Shown in pieces: positions 19,385 through 29,928 of a stretch of 64,000 nucleotides of DNA. Made by a program: the position numbers and the translations under genes. The stretch is from Phytophthora hibernalis (Eukaryota; Oomycota; Peronosporomycetes; Peronosporales; Peronosporaceae). Location of the stretch: assembly GCA_012656075.1 (NCBI GenBank), contig JAAKBF010000116.1, positions 62,001 through 126,000 of the forward strand, read 5' to 3'. The number at the start of each line of letters is the position of its first letter. Position 1 is the first letter of the stretch. The notes below the pieces were generated by a model. That model saw nothing but the letters and a program-made list of their open reading frames with translations. It was not told where the DNA came from and did not search any database.

Positions 19385-19560
19385 GCACTCAACTAGCGCA
19401 GTGGACAAGGCTGGCCCGGCCATCTGTCTCTGCCTGGGTTCGAGTCCCCGCCCCCGTAGCACCCGATGGTGCTCGCGATTTACACCGGTGATGCAAGGAC
19501 AGGTCACTAGAAAAAGTGGATTATCCACTTACCCTCAACGCGGCACACTAGGAAGCAACG
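19385..19560 (+). repeat. tRNA-derived SINE-like module
   Basis: An RNA polymerase III box A (TAGCGCAGTGG at about 19394) and a perfect box B (GGTTCGAGTCC at about 19438) lie about 45 bp apart, as in a tRNA. The acceptor ends do not pair (the 3' side is CCCGTAGCACC) and the T stem has a mismatch, so this is not a functional tRNA gene. About 100 bp of unrelated sequence follows before an AT-rich run near 19565. Such tRNA-derived SINEs are known from Phytophthora. It sits inside the pogo-like transposon. Confidence 0.55.
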
Positions 19561-19677
19561 GGTTATATTTTTAGCCACATTCAGAATAACTAAATTACAT
19601 ATTTAACCACAAACAGCGTCCCTTCAACTCCTGCTCTTAGCTCATTTCAGAAACCACTAGCAAAACGCCTTCGCTCC

Positions 19678-19917
19678 TTGTCGCCGTCAATGAGCTCTAC
19701 AGCCAAGCTTCTCGCTCCTTGTGGGGGTCGCGGTGGTGAAGTTGGTCCAGTTCACCTATGCCCGTCATGCTTTGCCCATATGCATCCCTTCTGTTGCAAG
19801 CCAGTTGGGCAGGAAGGCTATGGACAGCATATTCTTTGCCCAGACTGTGACACTGGGAAGGAGCCCCGAGTTGCAGCCCTCCCATTGTACAGGCTATGGC
19901 TGGACAGGGCAGCATGA
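19678..19917 (+). CDS. Cys/His-rich N-terminal ORF of the DNA transposon
   Basis: A 79-residue frame with a zinc-finger-like cluster: HLCPSCFAHMHPFCCKPVGQ then GYGQHILCPDCDTG (C-x2-C ... H-x2-H...C ... C-x2-C). The pattern is PHD/BED-like in spirit, but I do not identify the family. It is followed in another frame by a Ser/Arg-rich stretch (SIIGSEDSDNEKDPDRDS at 19925-19970). It probably forms the DNA-binding N-terminal part of the transposase gene, or a separate accessory ORF. Confidence 0.5.
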   Translation: MSPSMSSTAKLLAPCGGRGGEVGPVHLCPSCFAHMHPFCCKPVGQEGYGQHILCPDCDTGKEPRVAALPLYRLWLDRAA

Positions 19918-20229
19918 CCGAGTCCATTATCGGCAGCGAGGACTCAGACAATGAAAAGGATCCGGATCGTGATAGTCCAGTTCATCTACAAATGCTGTCG
20001 ATGTGATGCATCGCCCATCTCGTTCGTCTTCACGTTTCGCTCAGCACGTCAGCACAATTCAACAGCGACGACGTGTTTTTGTGGATGTTACAGTTTGAGA
20101 AGAGAGAGGAAAACAAGAACATGTTCGCACGAGCAGTCGACGAGTTTCCAGACATGTTCAACTCAGCTACACGAAATGCTAATCTCAACAAAGACATAGC
20201 GAGATGAAAAACGCGTGATCAGCTCGCCT

Positions 20230-21500
20230 AACCATCACAAGGGTCTGCGGGTTTATCAGGATTAAGAGATAACGGAAGAAAACGCGTCTACAGGAAAGCG
20301 CTGACAGGACGTGGTCGCCGACGAAGTCCATGGGTGAATTGGATATACCCAAAACTGCTCAGTGAGTTTGATCGTTTGAGGAAACTGGGTTTGAAGTTTG
20401 ATTCGTCGCTGCGTCGCCAGGTTGGTCAAAGGCTTCTAAACGAGCCTGACGCACCAAAGGCGGATGAACGAGGAGCTGAGCTGGCGAAACAAATAAGTGC
20501 GAGATGGGTCCAAACCATTATGGAGAATCACAACATCCACTTACGTGTTCAGAGCGGAAAGCGGCAGCTGAGGGCTGAGAAGATTGCAGATATCGAGAAG
20601 CAAGTCGCATAGCGCTTGAGTGAGTTACAGCGTGGTTTTGATAGCGGTATCTACGACGACAACACAATGGAAAATATCGATGAGACCCATTCCGTTGTCG
20701 ACTTCGATAACGACAAGACATTGGGCTTTGGTGGGGAGAATTAAGTGAAGTACGCCGACGTTGTTTAAGGTGGTGAATGGATGACGATGGTTGTGCGGAT
20801 CAGTGGAGGCCCCAGCGCGCACCTCCTACCACCTATGATGATTTTTTCAAATGATGCCCGGAGCTATCCTTTTCGAGGGATTAGAGATGATGTGATTGGT
20901 GTGTGTTATCGCACGGGACCGAAGAAATGGATGGACAAACGGCTCTTTCGTGAATAATTGAGCGAGCCACGAGCACAGAGGCCAGACCGCCTAGGCCGCA
21001 AAAAGCACATTTGTTTAGACAACTGCTCCGGCCATCTCGACGAAGATGAGTACACCCGAGGAGCTGGAGAAGCTGAATGCCTCGCTGTTCTTCCCACCGA
21101 ATGCCACGGATGTTTGTCACCCTGCCGATTCCTTTGTGATCGCTAAAATAAAGGATGAGTGGCGTCGCTTGTGAAACGAGAAGAAGATTAACCTAAATGA
21201 AGGCAACGAATGGCAGAACAAGGTTCGCTCTGATGGTGCCTGGGCAGGCAAGCTGAAGAACCCCGGCAAGCGATATTTTGTCTCCCTCGGTGCCAAGGCC
21301 GTCCGCCGGGTAAACGCACATACGGACAAGAATGGAATGAATAACGCTAGGAAAGCCATGATCCGTTGTGATCCCACACTTGACGTCGACGGTAAATGGC
21401 GTGTTGAGCAGCTATTCTCTCATCTCCAAGAGACTATCAGGAAGTACCCGGACGAATTTACTAGTAAACCTGTCGGCTCGGCATCTCCAAGCGGCGAAGT
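20230..21500 (+). pseudogene. Pogo-like (DDE_1-type) transposase, frameshifted
   Basis: The helix-turn-helix (CENP-B-like) part is at 20334-20612: LLSEFDRLRKLGLKFDSSLR, AELAKQISARWVQTIMENHN, LRAEKIADIEKQVA. The catalytic core follows in shifting frames: ENIDETHSVVDFDNDKTLGF at 20670-20730 (first Asp), LDNCSGHLDEDEYT at 21016-21055 (second Asp), PPNATDVCHPADSFVIAKIK at 21096-21155 (third acidic residue). The tail is NPGKRYFVSLGAKAVRRVNA and WRVEQLFSHLQETIRKYPDE to about 21465. All three catalytic positions survive, but no single frame covers them. Its role is cut-and-paste transposition of the element bounded by the TIRs at 19257 and 21722. Confidence 0.82.
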
Positions 21501-21704
21501 CAACGCCTCGGCACAGCCTCCCCCACTTTTCTTCGACCGCCGAAGCAGTTGTGTGATGCAACTAAATGCTGTGAGGACTCAATTAGTTGCAGTGCGTCTA
21601 ATTTAGCCACACCACATTTACACTGACTTCTTTACTAGCAACTCTCGGACTAATTGATGTGAGCAGAAGCTAAAATGACTCACACAAATTGGTATGAGTG
21701 ATAT

Positions 21705-21722
21705 TAAATGCGGTACCCACTG
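21705..21722 (-). repeat. Right terminal inverted repeat of the pogo-like element
   Basis: Reverse complement of the left end with one difference (T to C at the 13th base), followed by TA at 21723-21724. Confidence 0.88.
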
Positions 21723-22023
21723 TAGTGGGTCCATTAGGAGAAAAACGCGTTTCCTCCAAGCTCAACACAAACCCAGTACCATCCGGATCCAATGCGTTCA
21801 TTGTCCGAATTTGTACCAAACCAATTCCCTCGGCACTGGCACTATCCACTTTCCAGTCATTAAAATACTTTTCGTCGTCATGTAATTCATACAGGAATGA
21901 ATCTGCACTTGTGCACACATGGACGTCTGTACCGGTGTCCAGCATCCATTCTTGAGAACATTCCCTCGACGAACAAGTCAAAATTCGAATAGATGTTTCA
22001 GTAGCACTAGAACATCTCATCAT
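21723..22023 (-). CDS. Copia aspartic protease
   Basis: SQEWMLDTGTDVHVCTSADS holds the copia protease active site (DTG, with Thr after it). It is followed by FLYELHDDEKYFNDWKVDSA, GIGLVQIRTMNALDPDGTGF and LSLEETRFSPNGPT. At this point the frame is interrupted by the pogo-like element; the residues after SPNGPT in the assembled sequence are transposon DNA. It continues at 19256 without a frame change. Confidence 0.8.
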
Positions 22024-22029
22024 ACCAAT

Positions 22030-23036
22030 AGTACCGGAGGGTTTCGTTCATTGACCCATGAAGCCAATCTTACGACTCTTATTACTCTTTGAACCGCTCT
22101 TCATGGGCTGTACACCAGCCGCACTATCATCATCATCATCACTTTGATCGTTTTTCTTCTTCTTTTCATCGGCGATCCGTTTCTTACAATTCGCCTGCAA
22201 GTGACCAACCTTATGACAATAGTGACATTCACGCGTCTCTTTCCACGCGCCACCTCCCTGGGCCTTCTTCCCTGGACCAACTTAATTTTTCTTCTTGCCT
22301 TGACAACCTTTCTTTCCCTTGACGGACCCGATCATATTGCCGCCTTCCTCCTTCTGTTTCTTGGTGAAGCCATTCTGCTCTTCCTGAGCTTCATCCATCT
22401 CGACTTCACTGCGCAAAGTATTCAAAACTCGTTCAAGATCAGGAGGGTTTTCATCCCGATTGAACATTCTAACGACATTCCGATGGGTTCCTTCCACCCT
22501 TGTCAATATGATGCTTGTCATGTCCGCATCATTTAGAACATCATTCATATTTTCAAGCTGGCGACGATAATCTTCCAGATCCTCCAGGTATTTATTCTCT
22601 TCTCATACTTCGCACGATACAATTTAGCACGAATACGAATACTATTAGCGAAATCTCGTCTTGTCTTATCTCGCTCGAAGGCAGTCCACATTTCGCTCAC
22701 ACGAACAAACCTGCAGACTTTCTTCGCATCCTTCGGGAGATGGTCTAAGAGAAATGCGTCTCGCGCAAATAAATTCCGCTTTTCATAGGTCCGTTGTCGG
22801 TCTTCAACCTGAGCATCAGGGCCTTCAGTCTTCATTACGACATTCCAGCAGTCTAGCTGCCTTAGATACGACTCAAGTCTTGCTCGATACAAATCAAAAC
22901 CTCCATCAGCATCATACTTCGGTGCTTTAGTAGCCGTAGCCACTTTCTGCACCGCCTGCCTTTGCGGTACTTGACCTTGTTGTGGCACTTGTTGTTGGTC
23001 ATGATTGCCACAACCCGGAAAAGCTCCGAAATCCAT
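22030..23036 (-). CDS. Copia gag with CCHC zinc knuckle (two frames)
   Basis: The first frame starts at 23036 (MDFGAFPGCGNHDQQQVPQQ) and contains the copia Gag domain: YDADGGFDLYRARLESYLRQ, LFARDAFLLDHLPKDAKKVC, VSEMWTAFERDKTRRDFANS. The second frame (22548-22282) continues RNVVRMFNRDENPPDLERVL and LRSEVEMDEAQEEQNG. A third carries a classical zinc knuckle at about 22235-22185 (CHYCHKVGHLQANC, C-x2-C-x4-H-x4-C). Only 38 bp separate the primer-binding site from the gag ATG. Confidence 0.8.
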
Positions 23037-23074
23037 TCTGCTCCTTGTTCAACTCTTAAAACCACACAGAAACC

Positions 23075-23090
23075 GCTTGGGCTCATAACC
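23075..23090 (-). promoter_or_regulatory. Copia primer-binding site (half-tRNA type)
   Basis: GGTTATGAGCCCAAGC on the minus strand, just before gag. The identical 16-mer lies directly against the LTR of the second copia element at 39455-39470. Its complement contains CTCATAA, the anticodon loop of a methionine tRNA, rather than a tRNA 3' end. Drosophila copia is primed by a half-tRNA from the initiator Met tRNA, and this fits the same mode. Confidence 0.65.
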
Positions 23091-25340
23091 TACGAGATGC
23101 GTGGTCGCACTCGTAGCACTTCGTATGTGGAACACTTAGTGACGAGGTAAACAAGAGTTCCCGTGTTCTAATTAAAAGTCAAAAGCAGAAAAACGAAGTG
23201 CGTAGTTCGAGAGAAAATCAATTGTATGATTGTTGTTTAAGTGTTGTTGTAAGGGAAAGCACCTCGAGCGATAAAAACCCCATTGTCTTCTCTTGACTAT
23301 ACTGGCAGCAGCCATTGACGGAAGCTGCACGCATGCAGGAGCAGTTCTTAGAAACCCACAGATCTCGCTCGCAAGAACCCTATGTCTTCTCCCTCATAGT
23401 CAAAGCTACATGGTCAAAAGACCTCAATCACCACTCTATGACATTCAACAAGCATGATACATATCCACTCGAGCCCTGAACCGTTGTAAGTGATGCAGTT
23501 GAATATCATGCAGAAGCACTGGAACATCAGCACGTTCAACGCCACCGTTTGCTACGTGATAGTCCACAGGATTTGGCCGCGAGTGTAACCGGATTGGCTG
23601 CGAGTAGTATTTCTCGACCGAGATATTAACGACGGTGAGAGTCGGTGGCCGCGATCGCAAAGCAACACCATCAACGCAGTTTGGCGAGAAGACGTCACCG
23701 CTACACTTCGTCGCGGATCATGACGTACACGGCGAGGTGAGAGATCAGATGCGTCGCCTGGATCGACCCGCACAGACCCAGCGGCCCTCGATCGTCGTCC
23801 TAAGCAGACTCTTATTACGTAGCTGCATCAGGATTCGCCCAATAGCTCATAGATTGTCAGACAACAAGATCGGGATATCTAACCCATACACACTAGTGTA
23901 AGCACACGATGCACCACATCAATATACACGCAGAGCATAGGAAGCTGGGATCTTGATCTTGATCGGCGAGCCGCCGACAGTGACGAAAGATGTCCTCAAC
24001 GAGGCCAATGAGTTCAAATCTTAATTCAAAATAATGACAGCGGCCTGATGTCAAGCTGATGCTACCTCGACGTCCTTCGACGATTTTTGACGTCCGAACG
24101 TCAACCGGAGCGACGCTTCGACGTCGACAGCCCTATCTCCCTCCCCGATAGATCCCATGATGGAGTATAGTTGGAACTTCGGGAAGGTCCAAGCTGGCTC
24201 CTACATATCGCATAGTGGAGAGTGCAGCCGAAAACAGGCCGTCACCAATTCTCCCTCACTTTCAGATTTCTCCTCTAGCACGCAGAACCCCCACCCTCGC
24301 GGACTCATAAAATGACATTCCAGGCCCGATGTCGGCAGCTCAAGAAGCCCGGTTGAAACTACAAGAAGCAATGACCGGCGCATGTGCAATTATACGCCTC
24401 GACGTCGGTAAGGACACATATTGTGCTAAGTGGACCCTAGTCTAACGCTTCTCTTTGTATACATATGTTTGTAGCGGAGGAGGCGCAATTAGAGGGGAGG
24501 GGCCGAACAAGAGTTACAAATCGACCCCAATTCGACATGCAGTGCAAGAAGGCGAATTCGCAAGAGAGTGGTGCTCATTGAAATGCGGCAGCTACCTCAA
24601 CACAAGGTATATTTGCTTACTCTGTATGTTATACGTTTGAAGACATATAATCATATCTACTCGCGATAGGAATTTTCGCACACGACACGAGCATGCTCAA
24701 GCGAGTGATCAAAGTACGTTCCGAAGATGCGATGATGCATGGTACAAATTAAGGATATGTATAACCGTGTCTATGCTCGATTATCGTGTACCAGGTTTGC
24801 ATGGCAGTCGGAGAAATTGCAAAGTCAATTGAAATAAGGCGGATGCAAGGAACGCATTGGAATAGAACATCGACATTATTCAAGACCGAGGACTACTGAC
24901 TGATCTATCGCCTCAAGTCAACAAGGTCTTCAGCAAAGCGATGATCTCTTCGATGTCTTCGTTCAATCAAGCGTATACAGTATGGACACGTTTGCCATAC
25001 AGTTATCCATACTGAACACGGTATGCTTCTCTGCGGCGATATACAGTAATGAATGAAGTGTGGGTGTGCCTATGGGCACACTCGTTTTTTATCGCTAAGT
25101 TGTGTTATCGTGTATCATACGTACTAATACAAATATAAGCTGTATCATACAGCTTTACATATACTGCGTCATAAACAAGAGCGTTACAGGCGATCTTCAC
25201 ATACCGTATTCTGACCTGCTGCAGTAGAGCAACCTACAGCTTCTAGCCCTACCGTTCTTGAAAGCGATGAGCCCTGACTAATGTTCACGGGGTGGCTTAC
25301 TCTTCGGTGATGGCTGTGATTCTTACGCCTATTACAATAA
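23091..25340. other. No supported gene; probable LTR remnant and scattered palindromes
   Basis: The first about 300 bp (from 23091, directly past the primer-binding site) should be the copia 5' LTR. A possible end is CCCTCATA at about 23392-23399, but there is no second copy to confirm it. The rest has only short frames of poor quality. Palindromes stand out at 24087-24104 (7-bp arms), 24978-25014 (8-bp arms), about 25054-25071 (GTGTGCC/GGCACAC) and 25137-25155 (9-bp arms, single-base loop). Confidence 0.45.
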
Positions 25341-25673
25341 GTGCAAGCTATCTACCGGCTCCAACGCCTGAAAAGATCGATGGCGTGGCGTGTCTTCCTC
25401 TGCGAGAAGAAGCGCCACGCGGTGAATGGAGAACGGTTACCTGCTTCGACATTTAGTACAAGGCCTGGCGCAAAGGCACCTTGCTTCCGAAGGCGTGGAG
25501 GAAGAGGACAATCCGCGCGCGCACACCTGGCGTTCGTCAAGTGGATGAAGAAAGTGAAGTTGGTGAAGAAGGAAACGAGAGAAGCGAGCAATCAAGTGAA
25601 GCGTCCACGGACAGAGGTGGGCAAGCAGCAAAGCGGGTCCGTCGCTCGATGGGCATGGAGATCAACTGACTGA
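25341..25673 (+). CDS. Unrecognised 110-aa basic ORF
   Basis: A Lys/Arg-rich frame (MAWRVFLCEKKRHAVNGERL, FVKWMKKVKLVKKETREASN) with no membrane segment or recognised motif. The other two + strand frames over the same DNA also stay open for 60 or more codons, so composition alone could create this ORF. It could be the decayed end of a transposon protein. Confidence 0.25.
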   Translation: MQAIYRLQRLKRSMAWRVFLCEKKRHAVNGERLPASTFSTRPGAKAPCFRRRGGRGQSARAHLAFVKWMKKVKLVKKETREASNQVKRPRTEVGKQQSGSVARWAWRSTD

Positions 25674-26043
25674 GCAATCAGTTGACGTGTTCATTCATAA
25701 TGATTTTTGTATAGATCAATTTATCTATTTTGACTTTTGTTGGCTAAGCCCTCGCTTCTCACTGATGCGTAATATCTTGGCTTCGCTCTATCACACAATT
25801 ACACTGTACGTTTTGCACAAAATACACATTAACCCTACAATCATGTACATTTGGGCACAATTAATCTGTAGCATCCACGATATAGATAGACCCAGTGATC
25901 GATGGATAGGTCTAGCCTGTGGCTTTCCACTATACATGTTACCGAAATATATAGCGTTCAGTATGAAAACCCTTCCCCGCAGACACATGTTAGAGCACCT
26001 AGGGATTAGGCTTCGAGGGGGTACGGTACTACCTCGGGTTCAA
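25674..26043. other. AT-rich stretch without a convincing gene
   Basis: An open frame runs from 25687 to 26130 on the + strand (147 aa), rich in Ile, Phe, Tyr and Met as expected of translated AT-rich DNA. It runs into the palindrome cluster and shows no recognised domain, so it is not called as a gene. Confidence 0.35.
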
Positions 26044-26309
26044 GGGGTTAACCCCCAGCACGCAAGGTTGTATATAACAACGTCGCCAGTTGTACTTTTT
26101 CATAACATGTTGTTAAAGTCAACATGTTAAAGAATGCACTTTTGTATGGCCTTTGGCCGTTTGCACGCGGGTAGGGCATTACTTGTTGAATTCAGCACGT
26201 ATGATGTGCGACCAGGGTGCAAGAGAGCTCGCTCTCTTGCACCCTGGTCGCACATCATACGTGCTGGAAAATCGAAATGACCACTGGCGCAAGCCAGTGG
26301 TCATTTCGA
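26044..26309. repeat. Palindrome cluster including a perfect 36-bp-arm inverted repeat
   Basis: In order: GGGGTTAACCCC (26044-26055); 5-bp arms at 26067-26081; 10-bp arms at 26103-26129 around 7 nt; GGCC-TTT-GGCC at 26148-26158; a perfect inverted repeat with 36-bp arms (26193-26228 and 26231-26266) around only two bases; and a perfect inverted repeat with 17-bp arms (26272-26288 and 26293-26309) around GCAA. The two long hairpins are six bases apart and share no sequence. Neither has a mismatch. Confidence 0.95.
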
Positions 26310-26559
26310 ATCATTCCTAAAAAGAAACCAAGTGAGAAAATGCCGAAACCCGGAGTGAGGCGGAGGCTTTTATGGCCAAACTAGAAGGCCAGCCATCCGA
26401 AGCCAGCATCCGGTACGTAGCTGAGCACCAGGCGTACCTGGCCGGAGAGTGCGCCGAGGACGTGGATCTGCGGACGCCAGTCAGGGTTCCCAGTTCAGTA
26501 CCGCTGCCCCCGATGGGAAAGAACGCCGCGTGACTAGCGGCCATGCAATGCAAGAACAA

Positions 26560-28126
26560 TGACGAGGGGAGAACGATGCGGGTGAGGACGAGGTGGAGGA
26601 GTCGGATGAGCAAAAGGAGTCGAAGCGGAAGAGAGGTCGAGCGAATGGTAAGCACTCGACCTCGAAGGTGAAAACGAAGAAGACCGGGAAGGGGAAGGTG
26701 CCAGCGACTGAGGAGAAGAAGGCCAAAAAAGCAATCGCTGTTGCTCGGGCGGTCTCACCATCTACGAAGAAGAAGATCGCGCAGATGAAAGAGCGCTTGC
26801 GGTTGGAGAAGGAGGAGAAGCGTGGCACCAAGACTCGTGCAGACATTCAGGCGCGTCCGGATCATGTGTTGAAGCAGAAGAAGTGGTGGCGACAAAGATG
26901 CGGATGCGGGCTGAGGCTGAGTGTACTACAGCCAAGACCAGCAAGTCGGCGGGAAAGATGAAGCGAAAACCAGTCCACAGGTTGCGGAAGACGATGAAGA
27001 TGCCGACGACGAGAGCAGATTGTCAGGGTACGTTATGTTGCTAATGCACATTGGAGGACGCGAAGATAATATTTGTTGTGCTTTGTGAGCAGACCTACCA
27101 GTATGATCGCTTCTGCAGCAGGAATCGGCTCGCCGCCACCAACGCAACCGACGGTTCGGTTCGTAATACCAACAACATGATCAGTTATACAACATGTTTG
27201 ATTGACAGTATGTTGTATATGACTACATCTACGTTGTCTATAGAGTACTGGATTTGAATGATGTTTGCGAGTTGGATGCAGCTCTCAACCTTGACGAAAC
27301 TGTTGCCGAATGCCTGGCTGCGACGCTGATAATGCACTACCCCGACGTGCTCCTGCTTGCAGAGGTTAGTGCACTTGTCAGAAAGATACGCGAGGCCATG
27401 TCAGCAAGGTCGATCGGTGAAGCAGAGCTGCTGGCCTGAAGCGCCACTACCAGGCGGGTCTTCACGCCATCTCCAGAACCAACTAGTCCTCGTACTTGCA
27501 GCTGTGAATCGTCGGCAGTGCTTGCGATCGTCAAGGAGCAGTCCAAGCAGATCCAACTTCTCATCCTACAGAATAAAAGGCTTGAAGAACGGCAGTTAGC
27601 ACTTGAGCCACGGTTGCACGCTCAGGCAGCTGCACCATCAACCAGCGAACAACCCGACAGAGGCCCATCATCATCCACCCCAACAGTCCAGCAGGTACAA
27701 ACCGTGCGCTCGAAGAAGAAGGGCTCGCAGTCGCTATCTGCCGTCTGGTTCGAGTGGTTCACTTCCGATCCCCGTGTATACACTTCACGATCTGTGAAAA
27801 AGACAACGCTGTACGAGTTTAGACACGCTGGAGGATACATGATGCTGTTCTTACCGATTGGGTTCGCACTTGACGAAGCATCCGATGCATTCAAGAGCGA
27901 GGTGCTGATTAAAGCACAGGATATCACGCTAGCCTTCTTGAAAACGAACGGATCGTCAGCGCTTGCAGTCGGCACGGTCATCAAAGCTCTTCGCAAGTTT
28001 CACAAAGATGGAAAGCTCAACTTGCACATCGCCCAATTCCACGAACGCGTCAACGCTGGAAGTATCGTCGACCCAACACCTGCTTCTGCGCTTCCTGTAT
28101 TTATTCGCCTCGAGCCCAAGCCATAG
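26560..28126 (+). CDS. Oomycete-type unknown gene: Lys-rich, spliced, coiled coil plus C-terminal domain
   Basis: Pieces that look like one + strand gene. 26560-26940 is very Lys/Glu-rich (KKAKKAIAVARAVSPSTKKK, KERLRLEKEEKRGTKTRADI). A GTACGT donor with GCTAAT branch-like sequence follows at about 27028. Next is LDLNDVCELDAALNLDETVA, CLAATLIMHYPDVLLLAEVS and MSARSIGEAELLA (27250-27436). Then 27518-28126 encodes a coiled coil (VKEQSKQIQLLILQNKRLEE), a Ser/Pro linker and a conserved-looking domain (SAVWFEWFTSDPRVYTSRSV, YMMLFLPIGFALDEASDAFK, FLKTNGSSALAVGTVIKALR). It ends PKP with a stop at 28124-28126. Exon joins are not fully resolved. I do not recognise the function; the C-terminal domain has the feel of a repeated oomycete family, possibly transposon-borne. 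Confidence 0.45.
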
Positions 28127-28175
28127 CCTAAATAAAATACCATTACACAATAGCAAGCACAGTTGAGAGAAAGAC

Positions 28176-28268
28176 GATGGCCGGATTCGAACCGGCCAGC
28201 AGCTACGCTGCTTCCCCACCCGGAGGCCCGTCATGGGTAAGCACAAAGGCGCACTTGCGCCATCACAA
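28176..28268 (-). repeat. tRNA-derived SINE-like module (class II tRNA shape)
   Basis: On the minus strand, box A-like TGGCGCAAGTGCG is followed about 55 bp later by a perfect box B, GGTTCGAATCC. The T arm pairs completely (GCCGG/CCGGC). Before it lies a perfect 6-bp hairpin (AGCAGC-GTA-GCTGCT), matching the long variable arm of Ser or Leu tRNAs. The acceptor ends pair poorly (about 5 of 7 with wobble), and no clean anticodon arm can be drawn, so a SINE or tRNA pseudogene is more likely than a working tRNA. Confidence 0.55.
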
Positions 28269-28559
28269 CGCGCACCATAAATAGGTACGCAGTGGGCGAG
28301 CCCAGGTGTCACCCGAGATGTGTTGTCCAGCGGCAGCCTTCCTGTTCTTGCGCCTTGTGTACAGCGATCGCCAGCGGCGCTGCTGCCGTGTCCTTGGTCA
28401 AGAGCCTTCGGTTGAGGCGACGGTCCGTCAGCACACAGCCTCCAGGTTGATCTCCACGCTTGCCTCTGTCTGCGGCGGCTCCAAACGCTGAATGAGCACG
28501 TGGCAGCGAGTGGTGGTTGTGTGGTGTCACTAAATGTCACAAAACTGATTTTGACCTTT

Positions 28560-29650
28560 ACCGGTACTTGTTGGAATTCGGTCGGACGGGTGGGAATTTT
28601 TACGGAATGGTATGGTTCACCCTTGGGTTTCCGATCGGGAGTCCACTTCAAAAACTCAGTCATAGCAAAATTGCAAAAGTTGCTGGGTGTTCACGACCAC
28701 TTCGTCACCGCCTATTGTCCCTGGGCGAACGGGACTGTCGAGGTGGTAAACCGACTGGTTCTTCGATGTTTAAAGGCTCTAATGAAAATGCCTATTTCGG
28801 AATGGCCCACGCTTTTGCTGCTGGTGCAAAGTAGTTTAAACAATATGGCCGCTGATCGGCTGGATGGTATCGCACCCGTTACAGCATTTGCTGCTCTACC
28901 CGCGTCCACGCAGCTCAACGCGCTCTTCGCACCTGATTCGGTCGGGAGCATACAGAATACACTGTTCGCCTGGCTCAGATCGAGCATTTGGCGGACGTCC
29001 GCGCAAGTCTCGATGCGATGCATCGTGCGGTCAATTGGCCAGTGACAAACGCCGTGAGCAACATCGTGCGCGACGCGAGAAGCAGCGAGGTGTGAAGATG
29101 TCACACTTCGAAATTGGCGACTTCGTATTGGTGGCCAATGTGGTGCCGCGCAGAAATAAGTTGGCTCTGTAATGGCGAGGCCCGAAGCGATTTGTCCAAG
29201 CTACAAATGACTACACTTTCGACGATCAAGATTTGGTCGCTCCCTTCTGTATCACGACGCACCACTCTTCCCGCTTGCAGTTTTTTTACCGATGCCAGCC
29301 GTGCTGTTACCGAAGACCTTATTGCACATGTTCACCATGGGAGCCCGCCCACATTATCTTCGAAGACCTACCGGTGCATGTCGAGAAGTTTGCAGTGGCC
29401 CGACCACGGAGCCGTAATGCGCAATCAATGTGGCAGACACTGCGTCCAGAACCCCCAGCAACTCCGAAGCGTCTGCGTCAACCTGGCAGGTCGTCGCGAA
29501 AGAAAGGGGGAGTGATCTGGAGTTTCCAGAGTTCCAGCTGTGCTGTGGACCAGCTGGCTGGGACGCTGTATTGTCACGGGAAGGAGTTCAAGGTTGAAGT
29601 CAACATGTCGAGGCGACAGCGAGAGCTGATAGTTCAATCAACAACTTAAC
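28560..29650 (+). pseudogene. Gypsy integrase plus chromodomain fragment
   Basis: HFKNSVIAKLQKLLGVHDHF, VTAYCPWANGTVEVVNRLVL (catalytic Glu) and WPTLLLLVQSSLNNMAADRL lie at 28645-28860. A linker helix (SDKRREQHRARREKQRG) and a GPY/F-like region (MSHFEIGDFVLVANVVPRRN, then WRGPKRFVQATNDYTFD) follow at 29085-29230. After further frame changes the frame continues to 29649 (ELIVQSTT). The upstream integrase half is missing, so this is an orphan 3' fragment. It differs from the other gypsy integrases in the window, so it represents a separate family. Confidence 0.75.
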
Positions 29651-29928
29651 TCACCAAATATATTCTTAGTTTTCAACTAGCCACGTACTGCTAGCATCCC
29701 CGTCGTGGAAGAACTCATTACGACAGAACAGCAGCTCCACTGAAAGAGAAAACCCAGCCCACCTTCTCGGCTCGTAGATGATGTCCACAGTCACCAAGGG
29801 CATCTCGTTCTCTTCGTCAAGGTCGTGTTTGCAAATTCAGAAGTGAACGTCACGTCGTCGTGAAGGGAGGGAACGAGGAACAAATAACTTGAACTTAGAA
29901 ATGACAGTTAAGCAGAAAATGGTCGAAA

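Larger units (their letters stand above)
19257..21722 (+). mobile_element. Pogo/Tigger-like DNA transposon (2,466 bp) with TIRs and TA target duplication
   Basis: The left end starts CAGTGGGTACCGTATTTA at 19257. The right end is the reverse complement, TAAATGCGGTACCCACTG, ending at 21722; 17 of 18 terminal bases match. Each end is flanked by TA (19255-19256 and 21723-21724), the target duplication of Tc1/mariner/pogo elements. Inside lie a Cys-rich ORF, a decayed DDE transposase and a SINE-like tRNA module. Subterminal palindromes occur at both ends (19305-19335 is perfect). The host copia frame is restored exactly by excision, so the boundaries are secure. Confidence 0.9.
18199..23090 (-). 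mobile_element. Ty1/copia element (5' part), interrupted by a DNA transposon
   Basis: Reading leftward from 23090: a primer-binding site, gag, protease, then (beyond the inserted DNA transposon at 19257-21722) the pre-integrase and integrase core, ending abruptly at 18199. Reverse transcriptase and RNase H are missing. If the insertion and one TA are removed, the copia frame on both sides joins without a shift: SPNGPT runs directly into NLLIQELHEL. That proves the two halves belong together and that the DNA transposon came later. Confidence 0.88.

Noticed and set aside
28176..28268. Functional Ser/Leu tRNA gene
   Set aside because: The T arm and variable-arm hairpin are good, but the acceptor stem pairs poorly and no anticodon arm can be drawn.
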